Under the pieces are notes generated by a model, which searched no databases, was not told the DNA's origin, and was given only the letters and a program-made list of their open reading frames with translations. From Endozoicomonas sp965198415 (GTDB lineage Bacteria; Pseudomonadota; Gammaproteobacteria; Pseudomonadales; Endozoicomonadaceae), in NCBI GenBank assembly GCA_965198415.1, contig CBDAPN010000032.1, positions 992,001 through 1,056,000 of the forward strand: 64,000 nucleotides of DNA, written 5' to 3'. Positions 45,399-55,589 of this stretch are shown piece by piece; the stretch's first letter is position 1, and each line of letters opens with the position of its first letter. The position numbers and the translations under genes are program-made.

Positions 45399-46118
45399 AA
45401 GCCGATCCAACCACGGTACCAACAAGGGCATGTAAACGGTACAAAGGCACATGCCCAAACTGGCGTAAATGCCCATGCACGGGTCCAGCTCAAATGCCCG
45501 TGCGGTTCCCCCGGCATGGGCGTTAACCCCCATGGCAAAGCCGATGGCTCTTGGGTCGCTCACCCCAAACATTCGACAAAGCGGTGGCCCCACCAGCGAG
45601 CCATAAACGCCGGAAATGATAACAACCGCAGCCACCAGTGGAATGATCGCGCCATACTCCTGCCCCATCACTATGGCAACAGCGGTGGTTACCGCCTTGG
45701 TTGAAATGGAGATCACCACCTCATTGGAACCACCAGCGACAATGGCCATGCCCATGCCAGTAATCACCGCCAAAAAGCCACCGACCAGCAAGGTACTCAA
45801 CAGTGGCCCGGCCAGCTGCCTGAGCGTGTGCAGCTGGGTTGATAGCGGCACTGCCAGCGCCACAGTAAAAGGAGCCAGCAGCATTTTCAGCAGCTCGCTG
45901 TGGGTCATATAAAGCTCGGCTTGCAAGGGGGTGTAGTGAATAGTCAAAAACACCAGCAAACTGGTGGTAAACAGTGGGTGAAACCAGCCTTTGCGCCCCA
46001 TACGAACAAATAACTTCTCTGCCAGCAGATAAGTGCCAAGGTTAAGCAACAAAATGGTAATAGGGTTGTTGATCTGCTCTTGCAGCAGCTCCCGGGCAAA
46101 GTGCAGGGTTTCAGCCAT
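45390..46118 (-). CDS. LrgB/CidB family membrane protein
   Basis: A 242-aa polytopic membrane protein of the LrgB family (STKAVTTAVAIVMGQEYG, GPPLCRMFGVSDPRAIGFAMG, NAHAGGTARAFELD). LrgB and LrgA proteins affect murein hydrolase activity and pyruvate or glycolate transport in different organisms. The ATG at 46118 lies inside the end of lrgA (8-base overlap), so they are coupled; the frame opens upstream to 46166. Confidence 0.9.
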   Translation of the reverse strand: MAETLHFARELLQEQINNPITILLLNLGTYLLAEKLFVRMGRKGWFHPLFTTSLLVFLTIHYTPLQAELYMTHSELLKMLLAPFTVALAVPLSTQLHTLRQLAGPLLSTLLVGGFLAVITGMGMAIVAGGSNEVVISISTKAVTTAVAIVMGQEYGAIIPLVAAVVIISGVYGSLVGPPLCRMFGVSDPRAIGFAMGVNAHAGGTARAFELDPCMGIYASLGMCLCTVYMPLLVPWLDRLLL

Positions 46119-46500
46119 GGTCGCGCCCCTTGCTGAGCTGATTTTTAGGGGGCAAATCTTTGCCAAAACGCTTGAGCAACCACTGCATGAGCAACGCCGT
46201 TAATACCAGTGAAACTGGCGTTGCAATCAATATGGCCAAAATGATGGGTAGCCACTGCTCTAGCAGTAAGTCACCGAGGAAGAAGATGCCGACACAACCG
46301 GGAATAAACAACACGGCCAAGTAGCGAATACAAAACTGACTGACTCTTTCCAGCGACTCATCAGCACCCCGCTGCAAGTAGAGCACCAGCAGAATAAGTC
46401 CCAGCACAGAGCCCGGAACCGGCAGGTTAAATGCGCGGCTCAGTGCATCACCGGCCACAGTAAAAAACAGTAAAGTGACTATTCCCGATAATGCTGACAT
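46111..46500 (-). CDS. LrgA/CidA family holin-like membrane protein
   Basis: A 129-aa protein with four hydrophobic helices (FNLPVPGSVLGLILLVLYL, the typical CidA/LrgA helix, is clear). It acts as partner of LrgB. AGAGG lies about 8 bases before the ATG at 46500, which decides the start over 46557. No LysR or LytTR regulator is adjacent. Confidence 0.9.
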   Translation of the reverse strand: MSALSGIVTLLFFTVAGDALSRAFNLPVPGSVLGLILLVLYLQRGADESLERVSQFCIRYLAVLFIPGCVGIFFLGDLLLEQWLPIILAILIATPVSLVLTALLMQWLLKRFGKDLPPKNQLSKGRDHG

Positions 46501-46776
46501 CGCACAACCTCTCTGATCTGAAGCGCCTGCAAACTTGCGCTGCTCTGCGGCCACCATTGGCAGAAGTCATCGCATCACAATTAATTCAACATCTGAATCA
46601 TAAATTAAAAGAACTTAGCCCAGTATTTTTTGGGCTAATCAATGTTAATTTTGCGGATAGGGTTAAGCCGCCCGGGCGCAATGCAACAGATTAATCTCGA
46701 ATATTGAACAACAATAGTCTAATCTCTCAGCGCACTTAAAAGTTAGTTTTATAGTAATAAATAGATTGGTTCTAAT

Positions 46777-47196
46777 ATGCTTTGGATAAAATCCTTTCAC
46801 ATCATCGCCATGGTTTGCTGGTTTGCCGCGCTCTTCTACCTGCCGAGGTTGTTTGTTTATCACGCCATGAGCGATGATCAGATCAGCCGTGACCGCTTCG
46901 TCATTATGGAACGCAAGCTAATGCGCGGAATTGCCACCCCCTCCATGATTCTCACCCTCATTCTTGGGGCATGGCTGGTGTACCTCGTTCCGGCCTATAT
47001 GCGTATGGGCTGGATGCACGCCAAACTGACGCTGGTGGTGTTGCTCATCGGATACCATCACCTGTGCGGTCGCTACATGCGTCAGCTAGCCGCCGAGACC
47101 AGCACCCATAGCCATAAATTCTTTCGGGTATTTAATGAGGTTCCGGTTCTTTTCCTGGTGGGAATCGTTGTATTGGTGGTTGTGAAGCCGTTTTAA
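46777..47196 (+). CDS. hemJ: Protoporphyrinogen IX oxidase HemJ
   Basis: A 139-aa four-helix membrane enzyme that oxidises protoporphyrinogen IX in heme synthesis. It has WIKSFHIIAMVCWFAALFYLPRLFVYH with the essential His, the ERKLMRGIATP segment, and WMHAKLTLVVLLIGYHH. Normal length. It is divergent from lrgA and transcribed toward the PI-PLC-like gene about 100 bases downstream. Confidence 0.93.
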   Translation: MLWIKSFHIIAMVCWFAALFYLPRLFVYHAMSDDQISRDRFVIMERKLMRGIATPSMILTLILGAWLVYLVPAYMRMGWMHAKLTLVVLLIGYHHLCGRYMRQLAAETSTHSHKFFRVFNEVPVLFLVGIVVLVVVKPF

Positions 47197-47293
47197 TTTG
47201 TAATCAATATTTTTTCGGGGTGAGTAATTTCTTGATACAGACCGCCGACATGTAAAAACCAATAAATGGAATAAAACGCAGGGAGCGCACATT

Positions 47294-50200
47294 GTGTCTA
47301 TTGGACCGGACAAACCAACATCTCAACCCATAGTAACGGATGCCAATGCTGCAGAAGCTAATGATACGACTTCTCCAAGCGGCAAACTCAATGGCAAAAA
47401 AGTTACCGAAAGTACTGCCCCAAAAAAATCAAAGTTCTCTAAACTACACAGCCGTATGGGCAAAATTGGCAAAAACCTTTCAGAATTTCGTATCACTCCA
47501 ACACAGCCTGGCAAGGGCAAATTGGCTGAAAGCAGCCAGCCCGCTGACTCGCCTTTGCCTGATCTTACCAAGTCAGAAGCGATTGAAAGTGCGTATCTTG
47601 ATGAGTTTTGCGCCCACACAGAACTCTCCCTCACTCCCTCCCCACTCGAAAGACCAATGACCTGGACGACCTTTGTGGCCGATACCTTGCGCACCATAGC
47701 TCTTGAGCAGAAGCGCCCGGTCACCATGGAAGATTATCAGGGCGTGTGTCACGACAACAAAGTCGAGGTACTGCTGTCTAACAGTGAATTTTGTAACGAA
47801 GATGCCGTTGAAACATTTCTGCAAACACTGAATCAGTCGGTATTGCAACCGGATTCAGAGCGCTCTTCAGGGGCAGCAAAAGCATTCAAACAATCCACCA
47901 GCAACCGCAATCTGGAAAAAGGCCTGTTAGCCGGTGCCGTGGCCGGCGCAACCACTTCTGCTGCCGGTGTCGTCGGTGCCAGTGCCTTAAAGCCGCCCCA
48001 CGACCCCAGTATGTTTGATCACATTACGGTCAAAGATAAACCCATTGACCAAATTGTGATCATGGCTCAGCACAATGCTGGCGCAGTGCCGGGGCAAGGC
48101 TCTCTGCCGCTGCTGGCCACCAACCAGACAATGACCATCGGCGAAACACTGGATAAAACCCCCATTCGGGGGTTTGACCTGGACCTCCACCAGCGCAATG
48201 GCGAAGTGGTACTGAATCATGGCGGTATATTTGATTCATCGGTCAGCGATGATGACATTCCAAAGTTGGACGATGTCCTCACAACCATGAATACATGGCT
48301 AGGTAAGCCCGGCAACGAGGATGAAGTCCTGTTTTTGAACTTTGAAAACCCGGGCAATTTACCCGCCGATGCCTTGGAAAGCGCTTTTGGTACTGACACG
48401 ATCATGGGCTCAAAGGAGTTCGCTGAGTTATCCCAGCGCTTCGGGCGCGCACCTACCATCAACGAAATACGTGAAGAAGGCTTCAAAGTCGTTCACTTTG
48501 ACCACTCCAAATACAACGGGCCCGGCAGTGGTGAAACCGGTTTTAATGGCATGCCCATCGACACGGTCTGGGAAGACCGCACGATGATGGAAAATGCCAG
48601 TGATCTGGACATGAGTTTTGGCAATTTATCCACCAAGGATATCGCCCCCCACATCACCACCGATCAGGTTGACGACATTATTAATTCCGGCAAAGGCATG
48701 TGGGTTTCCATGGATCAGGTAACTCCCAATGACCCACGCTTTTTCAAACCGGAAGACCGGGACGAACTGGCACTGAACCCGGACTTGAAAGTGATGGGGC
48801 TATTCTACGAAAGCGATGAAGCATTCCAGACCGCCCTACTCGGCTTTGGCACTGCGGCCACCGGGGCAACCGCTGCTTTAGCCTTGGCCGGTGGTGCTTA
48901 TCAGGGCTTTATGAATGAAAAGAAAATCCGTAATCAAGAAAAATTAATGCCCTCCCAACTGAAGGCGATGGAGCTGAGCGCCATTTTACAAAAACGCAAA
49001 AACAGCAAAAAAAATGCCGGGAAGCCGCTCAGCGCAGAGATCACAATCGATGAAGTGAAAAACCTCTACAAAAGCAATCAGGTGAAAGACATCACCAAAG
49101 ACACACTAATGGCAGGAGCCAGCGCCACAGTCAGCCTTTCGGGCTCGGCGCTGGCCTTAGGCATGCTATTTCCACCGTTAATGCCTGCCTTTGGCGGTGT
49201 TTCTGCCGGTACCGCCGGTGCCGGAACCGTCGCCACGGTGCTTGCTGCTGTTGGTAATCGTAAACGGTTGAGTGCGGCAATTGATGCGGCCTTTGCAGAG
49301 CCTGAGGTAGCCAGAGCGCTGGAAAAACGCGTAGAGGCAATGAATCAGGAGATAAAAGCGCAAGAAGCGAAATCCGGTACTGTGGATGAGCTGCTAGAGA
49401 GCATGGTCAAAGAGCGAGAAACAGGCGAGCGGCTACTAAAGGCCAGTACCGCAATGCTAAGCACCAGCTTGGTGGCCCGGGTCAGTGGCATGAGCAAGTA
49501 TGGCATGCCCGCTCTCGGTTCTGCTGCGATGGGAGTAGGTGCCACCATTACCGGTGTACTGGTGGGGTTGTCGGCAGCCATAAACTACCGACAGCGGCGA
49601 GGTAAGCTGGACAATCTGGCCCAAACCTCTTCCGAGGTACTCAGACCCAATTATGGCCGTAAACAGAAGCGTAAATTGTGCCTGTTTGGGGACACCGCCT
49701 TTGAGCGATTTATCAAGCAAAACCGCACAGAGGTCATCAAAGATCTCGAACTGAAACAAGACTGCACCAAAAAAGAGATCTCACTGGCATTTTCAATGCC
49801 GCAAAATGAAGCAAAGCTGGAAAACTACCTACGCAAATTCGCCGCAAAAGAGTGGCATAAAGATCTCACCAAATTTGCCGCGCGCCAAAAAGGTGGTCAA
49901 AGCTTTGAGGAGATCCGCAAGAACCCTGAAGAGCTCAAACCCTTTTTGCAAAAATACGCCATCAAGCAGGTGGAGGATTTCGCCCACAATGACACTTTTT
50001 CAGAAGGCGCCTCCGGAACGTTAAAGCTGGCACTTATTGGTTGTTTTAGCGGTATTTTCTTTCTACCCATGCTTGGCGTGGCTGCCGGTGTTTTGGGCGT
50101 TGGGCTCGGCACTTCCAAAGCGATGGCAGTCCATGAGCGCAAGGAGTTTAAGCAGAAGCTAACGGACTTGATGGAAAATGATCACACCGACGACCCGGAG

Positions 50201-50296
50201 AAAATGGCAACCCGCAGAAGCATTGAAGGCTTGATCGACAACTGGATGCAGTTGCTGCAGGAAAATAAAACCGATGCCGGTCTAACCAGCCAATAA
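47294..50296 (+). CDS. 1000-aa membrane protein with PI-PLC-like domain
   Basis: GTG start with AGGGAG about 9 bases upstream. Layout: a polar, Lys/Ser/Pro-rich N-terminus (1-120), a helical region, a glycine-rich hydrophobic segment (about 215-235), a phosphatidylinositol-phospholipase-C X-like domain (about 245-500), then hydrophobic Gly/Ala segments near 515-545, 600-655, 725-765 and 925-955 separated by charged helices. In the domain, IMAQHNAG (His260), RGFDLDLH (Asp297) and LNHGG (His309) align with the two catalytic histidines and metal or acid residues of the family, and WLGKPGNEDEVLFLNFEN follows. It would cleave a phospholipid or GPI-like head group. I know of no named family with this architecture. 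Confidence 0.7.
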   Translation: MSIGPDKPTSQPIVTDANAAEANDTTSPSGKLNGKKVTESTAPKKSKFSKLHSRMGKIGKNLSEFRITPTQPGKGKLAESSQPADSPLPDLTKSEAIESAYLDEFCAHTELSLTPSPLERPMTWTTFVADTLRTIALEQKRPVTMEDYQGVCHDNKVEVLLSNSEFCNEDAVETFLQTLNQSVLQPDSERSSGAAKAFKQSTSNRNLEKGLLAGAVAGATTSAAGVVGASALKPPHDPSMFDHITVKDKPIDQIVIMAQHNAGAVPGQGSLPLLATNQTMTIGETLDKTPIRGFDLDLHQRNGEVVLNHGGIFDSSVSDDDIPKLDDVLTTMNTWLGKPGNEDEVLFLNFENPGNLPADALESAFGTDTIMGSKEFAELSQRFGRAPTINEIREEGFKVVHFDHSKYNGPGSGETGFNGMPIDTVWEDRTMMENASDLDMSFGNLSTKDIAPHITTDQVDDIINSGKGMWVSMDQVTPNDPRFFKPEDRDELALNPDLKVMGLFYESDEAFQTALLGFGTAATGATAALALAGGAYQGFMNEKKIRNQEKLMPSQLKAMELSAILQKRKNSKKNAGKPLSAEITIDEVKNLYKSNQVKDITKDTLMAGASATVSLSGSALALGMLFPPLMPAFGGVSAGTAGAGTVATVLAAVGNRKRLSAAIDAAFAEPEVARALEKRVEAMNQEIKAQEAKSGTVDELLESMVKERETGERLLKASTAMLSTSLVARVSGMSKYGMPALGSAAMGVGATITGVLVGLSAAINYRQRRGKLDNLAQTSSEVLRPNYGRKQKRKLCLFGDTAFERFIKQNRTEVIKDLELKQDCTKKEISLAFSMPQNEAKLENYLRKFAAKEWHKDLTKFAARQKGGQSFEEIRKNPEELKPFLQKYAIKQVEDFAHNDTFSEGASGTLKLALIGCFSGIFFLPMLGVAAGVLGVGLGTSKAMAVHERKEFKQKLTDLMENDHTDDPEKMATRRSIEGLIDNWMQLLQENKTDAGLTSQ

Positions 50297-50750
50297 CGCT
50301 AGCAGCTGGCATCAATTGATTGGGTGAAAGTCTCAAACTGGCGGCATTTTCTGGCCTTTCAGGTCAAGGGGTGCAGTACAGCATCGAAATTCATCTGGCC
50401 ATCTTGGGTAACGACCACACGCAGGTATTATGCTCACTGAAATACAACACCTTTCTAGTAAGAATCAAGTGCTTTTAAATAGCTGAAGCTCGATGAACCT
50501 GCTCTAAAGGATCTGAGAAAGGAGGCCATTGCTGGTTTTCTGGATATTGACTTTCTTAATCAGGCAACCCAAGAAGAGCTGCATCGCAAAGTGATCGAGA
50601 AGCGAGAAGAAGGTGGGTCATTATTACCTGACTGGGGTGACTGTAAAACAGCAACTACGCTGAACGTTGATTAACTGAAAAAAATGTTGCCCTAAAAACC
50701 ACAGCCCATTTCGCCGATAAATTATTGCTTGGTACAGAGGGCCGCCCACA
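50297..50750. other. Intergenic region with a start-less coding remnant
   Basis: About 450 bases. Only the remnant at 50483-50674 looks coding; the rest shows nothing recognisable. Confidence 0.4.
50483..50674 (+). pseudogene. Possible gene fragment (about 63 codons, no start)
   Basis: An open frame after a TAG reads LDEPALKDLRKEAIAGFLDI, then a charged helical stretch (QEELHRKVIEKREEGG), and ends LNVD-stop. The composition is protein-like, but there is no ATG, GTG or TTG at its start. Probably the 3' end of a decayed gene; the family is unknown. Confidence 0.35.
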
Positions 50751-51563
50751 ATGGATGAGACACTTTACAAGCTGATTTTTTCCGGAGAAATTCTGCCTGA
50801 CTTCAAAAAACGTCAGGTACGCAAAAATCTGAAAAAACTGCTGAATGCCGACCGCAAAGAATTAAAACTGCTTTTCTCAGGTCAGCCAATCGTGATCCGC
50901 AAAGGTTTAGCGGCCAACAAAATACGTCCTTATGAGCGAGCATTAATCAAGGCGGGGGCGGTTTGTCGAATTGTGGCAATTGACAGCGGCGAAGAGCTCC
51001 AGCCAACGCCCTATGAGTCGGTTCTTGAATCTCAACACACAGAACCGCGCCTACCTTTGAAACAACGGTTGATGCCAAGAATGGGACGAATTCGTTTTGT
51101 CGCCTCGTTATGGTCGGTGGCCTTGCTAGCTGTGCTGGCTTGGTGGCTACCAGAACTGTTGACGCCGCAATTAAGTCTCTACGTGGAGCCGCTGGAACCG
51201 CTCCATCTGGCCATGGGTCTGGGAAGTGCCGCTGGGCTGTTATTACTTTATGTTTCCGCCAGACGCCTGCATGACATAGGCAGTGTTGGCAGGAAAAGCC
51301 TTTTATTGCTGCTGCCACTCGTTAACCTGTTATTGCTTTTGCAGCTGATTTTCTCGCCAGGTACCAAGAGCAGCAATCTTTTTGGCCCAATTCCGGCTCC
51401 GGCCGGAACTGTTGGTCAACTTTTTGGTCTATGGATACCGTTACTGCTGGTTATTGCTGCTGGTACTTACGGTTGGTTGCATCAGGAAGCGCTGCTGCAG
51501 TTGGCCGCCCAATTGCCAACAGCCTTAGCCCAGATGGATATTCCATTGAAAAGATTTTGGTAG
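50751..51563 (+). CDS. DUF805 family membrane protein
   Basis: A 270-aa protein: an N-terminal soluble domain (LYKLIFSGEILPDF... LFSGQPIVIRKGL... IKAGAVCRI, about 1-80) found in front of many gammaproteobacterial DUF805 proteins, then a DUF805 membrane part with SARRLHDIGSVGRKS, SPGTKSSNLFGP and a final hydrophobic helix. Function is unknown. GAGGG lies about 10 bases before the ATG. Confidence 0.82.
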   Translation: MDETLYKLIFSGEILPDFKKRQVRKNLKKLLNADRKELKLLFSGQPIVIRKGLAANKIRPYERALIKAGAVCRIVAIDSGEELQPTPYESVLESQHTEPRLPLKQRLMPRMGRIRFVASLWSVALLAVLAWWLPELLTPQLSLYVEPLEPLHLAMGLGSAAGLLLLYVSARRLHDIGSVGRKSLLLLLPLVNLLLLLQLIFSPGTKSSNLFGPIPAPAGTVGQLFGLWIPLLLVIAAGTYGWLHQEALLQLAAQLPTALAQMDIPLKRFW

Positions 51564-51863
51564 CGGTTTAAGAAACAGTGTTTTGACGAAAGGGTCGATG
51601 CATTGGCAAAAATGAGCCTTATACGCATCAATACGCAGTCCATTGACGCAGGTCAGTGGTTATAATGTCTCTTATATCGCCTCCCTACTTTTCACGTCGT
51701 GGCCACTTTCTATGGTTGTTGCGTCAAACCGCAGTTTTGGAAACTAAACAACCATTTAACTGGTAAATCTTTTCACTGGGAGCGTGTCCGAAAATAGCTA
51801 CCGTCGCAATAGAGCGGCTATTGTCGAGAGCCTCCAAGTACATTTTCATTGGAAAAAATCACT
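51564..51863. other. Region upstream of ackA
   Basis: 300 bases containing the expected ackA promoter. TTGACG (about 51654) and TATAAT (about 51662) occur but are too close to form a standard pair, so I do not call a promoter. No clear FNR or ArcA site. Confidence 0.4.
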
Positions 51864-53051
51864 ATGAAAGACAGCGTTCTGGTTATCAATTGTGGCAGTT
51901 CTTCGTTGAAGTTTGCTGTAATTAACCCTAAAACCGAAGAGGAGAGCATCAGCGGCATCGCAGAGCGCCTTGTAGGCAACGAAGCTTTTATCACCTGGAA
52001 AGTGAGCGGTGAGAAACAGACCCTGAATCTCGGTAGTGCAGGACATGAAGGTGCAATTGAAGCACTGGTGGGAATCTTGCGGGACAACAACCTGATGGAT
52101 CGCATTGAAGCCATCGGTCACCGCGTGGTTCACGGTGGTGAGAAGTTCTCACAATCGACTCTCATCAACGATGAGGTCATCAACGGTATTGAGCAGTGCA
52201 GCAATCTTGCCCCTCTGCACAATCCTGCCCACCTGCTCGGTATACGTGCCAGCCTGAAGCACTTCCCGGGATTGGCGCAGTCCGCTGTCTTTGACACAGC
52301 GTTTCACCAAAGTATGCCTGCGGAAAACTACCTCTACGCTGTTCCCTACAAATTCTACAAAGAGAAAGGCCTGCGCCGTTATGGCATGCATGGAACCAGC
52401 TACCGCTATGTCAGCAAAACCGCAGCGCACATGCTACAACTGGACTACAACAACAGCGCCCTGCTGGTGGCTCATCTGGGGAACGGTGCCAGTGCCTGCG
52501 CCGTTAAAAATGGTCAGTCCATTGATACCTCTATGGGGCTAACACCTCTGGAGGGGCTGGTTATGGGTACCCGCTCTGGTGACATCGACCCGAACGTATT
52601 CAGCTTTTTGCACAAACAGTACGGCTACAGCCTCGAAAAAATTACCGACATTCTCAACAAGGAGTCCGGCCTTCTTGGACTGTCTGAGCTGGATAACGAT
52701 TGCCGGGTGATTGAAAATGCCGCCGCCAGTGGCAACGAGCGAGCGCAGCTGACGCTGGATATCTTCTGCAATGTTCTGGCTAAAAAACTGGCAGGCTATG
52801 CCGCAGAGCTTGGCCGCATTGATGCGTTGGTATTCACCGGTGGTATTGGTGAAAACTCCAGCGTTATTCGTAAGAGTGTGCTGGAGCGTCTGTCGATTTT
52901 TGGCTTTAACATTGACGAAAAAGCCAACGCTGAAACTTTCCGCGGCAAAAGCGGGGTCATTACCGCACCAGACTCAACAGTCGCCATGGTCGTGCCCACT
53001 AATGAAGAGCTGATGATTGCTTGCGATACCGATGCATTGATTGGCCATTGA
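51864..53051 (+). CDS. ackA: Acetate kinase
   Basis: A 395-aa ASKHA kinase that makes ATP and acetate from acetyl phosphate. It starts VLVINCGSSSLKFAVI, has HRVVHGGEKFSQS, the AHLGNGASACAVKNG phosphate loop, DTSMGLTPLEGLVMGTRSGD and FTGGIGENS. The ATG at 51864 is preferred over a TTG at 51849. It is followed by pta, 180 bases on. Confidence 0.96.
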   Translation: MKDSVLVINCGSSSLKFAVINPKTEEESISGIAERLVGNEAFITWKVSGEKQTLNLGSAGHEGAIEALVGILRDNNLMDRIEAIGHRVVHGGEKFSQSTLINDEVINGIEQCSNLAPLHNPAHLLGIRASLKHFPGLAQSAVFDTAFHQSMPAENYLYAVPYKFYKEKGLRRYGMHGTSYRYVSKTAAHMLQLDYNNSALLVAHLGNGASACAVKNGQSIDTSMGLTPLEGLVMGTRSGDIDPNVFSFLHKQYGYSLEKITDILNKESGLLGLSELDNDCRVIENAAASGNERAQLTLDIFCNVLAKKLAGYAAELGRIDALVFTGGIGENSSVIRKSVLERLSIFGFNIDEKANAETFRGKSGVITAPDSTVAMVVPTNEELMIACDTDALIGH

Positions 53052-53231
53052 GGAACTGAGTCGAATCAACTGCCCCAAAACCGGGCTGCGTTCGGGCTCG
53101 CTGGCGCCACTTTTCGATTGCACCCAAGGTAATCGGTCAGTGAAGTTATTAAAGGGCTTCCCCTAAACCAAGTTGAATTGCCAATAACAGGAGGTTTAAG
53201 CGCTCCTGTTATTTTATGAGCAGGGCTAAAT

Positions 53232-55322
53232 ATGCGTACTTTCTTTTTGGCACCAACTCGATACGGAGTTGGCCTTACTTCCGTCACATTAGGTCTGGTG
53301 CGTGCACTGGACAACCTGGGCTTGCGGGTTAAATTCTTCAAGCCCATCGCCCAGATGCACGTGAACGACCCCGGGCCTGAACGCTCAACCAAGCTAGTGC
53401 AGCGCATCATGGGTCACGAGCCACCCACGCCGATTACCTCCAACCGTGCCGAAGACCTGCTCGGGGACAACAAAGGCGATGTGCTGATGGAAGATATCGT
53501 GGCACTGTTTCAACAGGCTTCGCAGGACGGCGATGTTGTGGTGGTTGAAGGCTTGGTACCCACCCGGGAAATGCCCTACGCCAACCGCCTCAACAGCACT
53601 ATCGCCAAATCGCTTAACGCTAACATCATTCTGGTTACTGAGCCTGGCAAGGACTCATTAGAAGAGTTGGCCGGAAAACTGGAAATTACTGCCGACAGTT
53701 TTGGCGGTATCAAAAACCCGAACATTGTCGGTTATGCCCTAAACAAACTCCCCCCCGACGTGGCCGCAAAATTCAACAAAGAGGGGCACTTCCAAAGCCT
53801 GCCTGAGTTTTCCCGCAAGCCATTTGTACCCCTTGGCTACATTCCTTTTGATACCACTCTGGCATCACCAAGAACTCTGGAAATTGCCCAATACCTGCAA
53901 GCCGAAGTGCTCTCAAAAGGCGAACTGGAAAAACGCCGGGTGACATCTTTCACCCTAAGCGCCAGAACCCCAACCAATATGATCCATCATCTGAAGCCCG
54001 GTAATCTGGTCATTACTCCCGGGGATCGTGATGACATTATTCTGGCCACCTGCATGGCGGCATTGAATGGTGTGCCACTGGCAGGGCTGCTGCTCACCAG
54101 CGGGATACAACCCTCAAAGCCCGTCATGGAGCTTTGCAGCAAAGCCATTGGCACGGGGCTGCCGGTTATGCTGACCAAAGAAGATTCGTACACGACTGCA
54201 ACCGTTCTGGACCGTCGCCATAACGAGCTGCCAATTGACGACACCAACCGTGTGGAGCTGGTAATGGACACCATTGCCGCCAACCTCAACACTGAGTGGC
54301 TGAAACAGCAGTGCTCATCGCTGGTGGAGCGCCGAATGTCGCCGCCAGCCTTTCGTTATCAGCTGGTACAGCGCGCACAAGGCGCCAACAAACGCATCGT
54401 GCTACCTGAAGGCGACGAACCCCGTACGATTAAGGCAGCGATCATCTGTCAGGAGCGCGGCATCGCCCAATGTATTTTGCTGGGGCAGCGCAGTGTGATT
54501 GAGCAAGTAGCAAAAGACAACGGCATTAAACTGCCAGACGGTCTGGTCATTATGGAACCAGAAAGCATCCGCACTCGCTATGTTGAGCCCATGGTTCAGC
54601 TGCGTAAAAACAAGGGTCTGACTGCGCCAATGGCAGAAGCGCAGCTTGAAGATACCGTGGTTCTGGGCACCATGATGCTGGCACTCAAAGAAGTTGATGG
54701 CCTGGTATCCGGTGCGGTTCACACCACCGCTAACACGATTCGTCCGGCGTTTCAGTTAGTGAAAACAAAACCTGGTGCTGGCGGTCTGGTGTCGTCTGTG
54801 TTCTTTATGCTGCTGCCGGATCAGGTGCTGGTGTATGGCGACTGCGCCGTAAACCCTACCCCCAACGCCGAACAGCTGGCTAACATCGCCATTCAAAGCG
54901 CTGACTCCGCCAAAGCATTTGGGATTGAGCCACGCGTTGCCATGATCAGCTACAGTACCGGCACGTCTGGTATTGGTGCTGATGTGGATAAAGTTCGTGA
55001 AGCGACCGAGATCGTTAAAACCCGTCGCCCCGATCTGGTAATCGACGGCCCGCTACAATACGACGCCGCATCGGTAGAGTCTGTCGCCTTGAGTAAGGCA
55101 CCGGGTAGTACGGTGGCCGGACGTGCGACGGTGTTTATTTTTCCAGACCTCAATACGGGCAACACCACCTACAAAGCGGTGCAGCGCAGCGCCGACGTAA
55201 TCAGCGTAGGCCCAATGCTGCAAGGCCTGAATCAGCCGGTTAACGACCTTTCTCGCGGTGCTTTGGTGGATGACATTGTTTACACCATTGCCCTGACTGC
55301 AATTCAGGCAGAGCACGACTAA
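53232..55322 (+). CDS. pta: Phosphate acetyltransferase (long form)
   Basis: A 696-aa enzyme of the Pta-AckA pathway. An N-terminal P-loop-like/BioD-like domain (FFLAPTRYGVGLTSVTLGL) and a DRTGG domain (about 200-330) precede the catalytic C-terminal half (KRIVLPEGDEPRTIKAA, TANTIRPAFQLVKTKPGAG, SYSTGTSG). The long form is the E. coli type and is allosterically controlled. A terminator follows. Confidence 0.96.
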   Translation: MRTFFLAPTRYGVGLTSVTLGLVRALDNLGLRVKFFKPIAQMHVNDPGPERSTKLVQRIMGHEPPTPITSNRAEDLLGDNKGDVLMEDIVALFQQASQDGDVVVVEGLVPTREMPYANRLNSTIAKSLNANIILVTEPGKDSLEELAGKLEITADSFGGIKNPNIVGYALNKLPPDVAAKFNKEGHFQSLPEFSRKPFVPLGYIPFDTTLASPRTLEIAQYLQAEVLSKGELEKRRVTSFTLSARTPTNMIHHLKPGNLVITPGDRDDIILATCMAALNGVPLAGLLLTSGIQPSKPVMELCSKAIGTGLPVMLTKEDSYTTATVLDRRHNELPIDDTNRVELVMDTIAANLNTEWLKQQCSSLVERRMSPPAFRYQLVQRAQGANKRIVLPEGDEPRTIKAAIICQERGIAQCILLGQRSVIEQVAKDNGIKLPDGLVIMEPESIRTRYVEPMVQLRKNKGLTAPMAEAQLEDTVVLGTMMLALKEVDGLVSGAVHTTANTIRPAFQLVKTKPGAGGLVSSVFFMLLPDQVLVYGDCAVNPTPNAEQLANIAIQSADSAKAFGIEPRVAMISYSTGTSGIGADVDKVREATEIVKTRRPDLVIDGPLQYDAASVESVALSKAPGSTVAGRATVFIFPDLNTGNTTYKAVQRSADVISVGPMLQGLNQPVNDLSRGALVDDIVYTIALTAIQAEHD

Positions 55323-55384
55323 TCTTCAACTGGCTCAAAGCCGGCAACAATTAACGAAAAAAAACTTCTATCGCCGTTTAAAAG

Positions 55385-55411
55385 AGCCGGATTAAGTGTC
55401 CGGCTTTTTTG
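55385..55411 (+). terminator. Rho-independent terminator of ackA-pta
   Basis: AGCCGGA, 7 bases, TCCGGCT followed by TTTTT, about 62 bases after the pta stop. Confidence 0.9.
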
Positions 55412-55589
55412 TCAGTAAACTGTCATAGTTTTTTCTTAGAATTTAAAGGTGGCCTGATTAATGCTTGATAAATAGAAAGCTTTACAAGCTTTAAAAAGCC
55501 GTCAATAAAACATCAGAGAGGTCGATAACTCTGTTCTAAATAACCGAAAGAAAAAAATAAACGGCACACAATGTGTCAGGAGTTAGAAA

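Noticed and set aside
51654..51668. TTGACG and TATAAT upstream of ackA as a sigma-70 promoter
   Set aside because: The two elements are much too close to form a normal -35/-10 pair.
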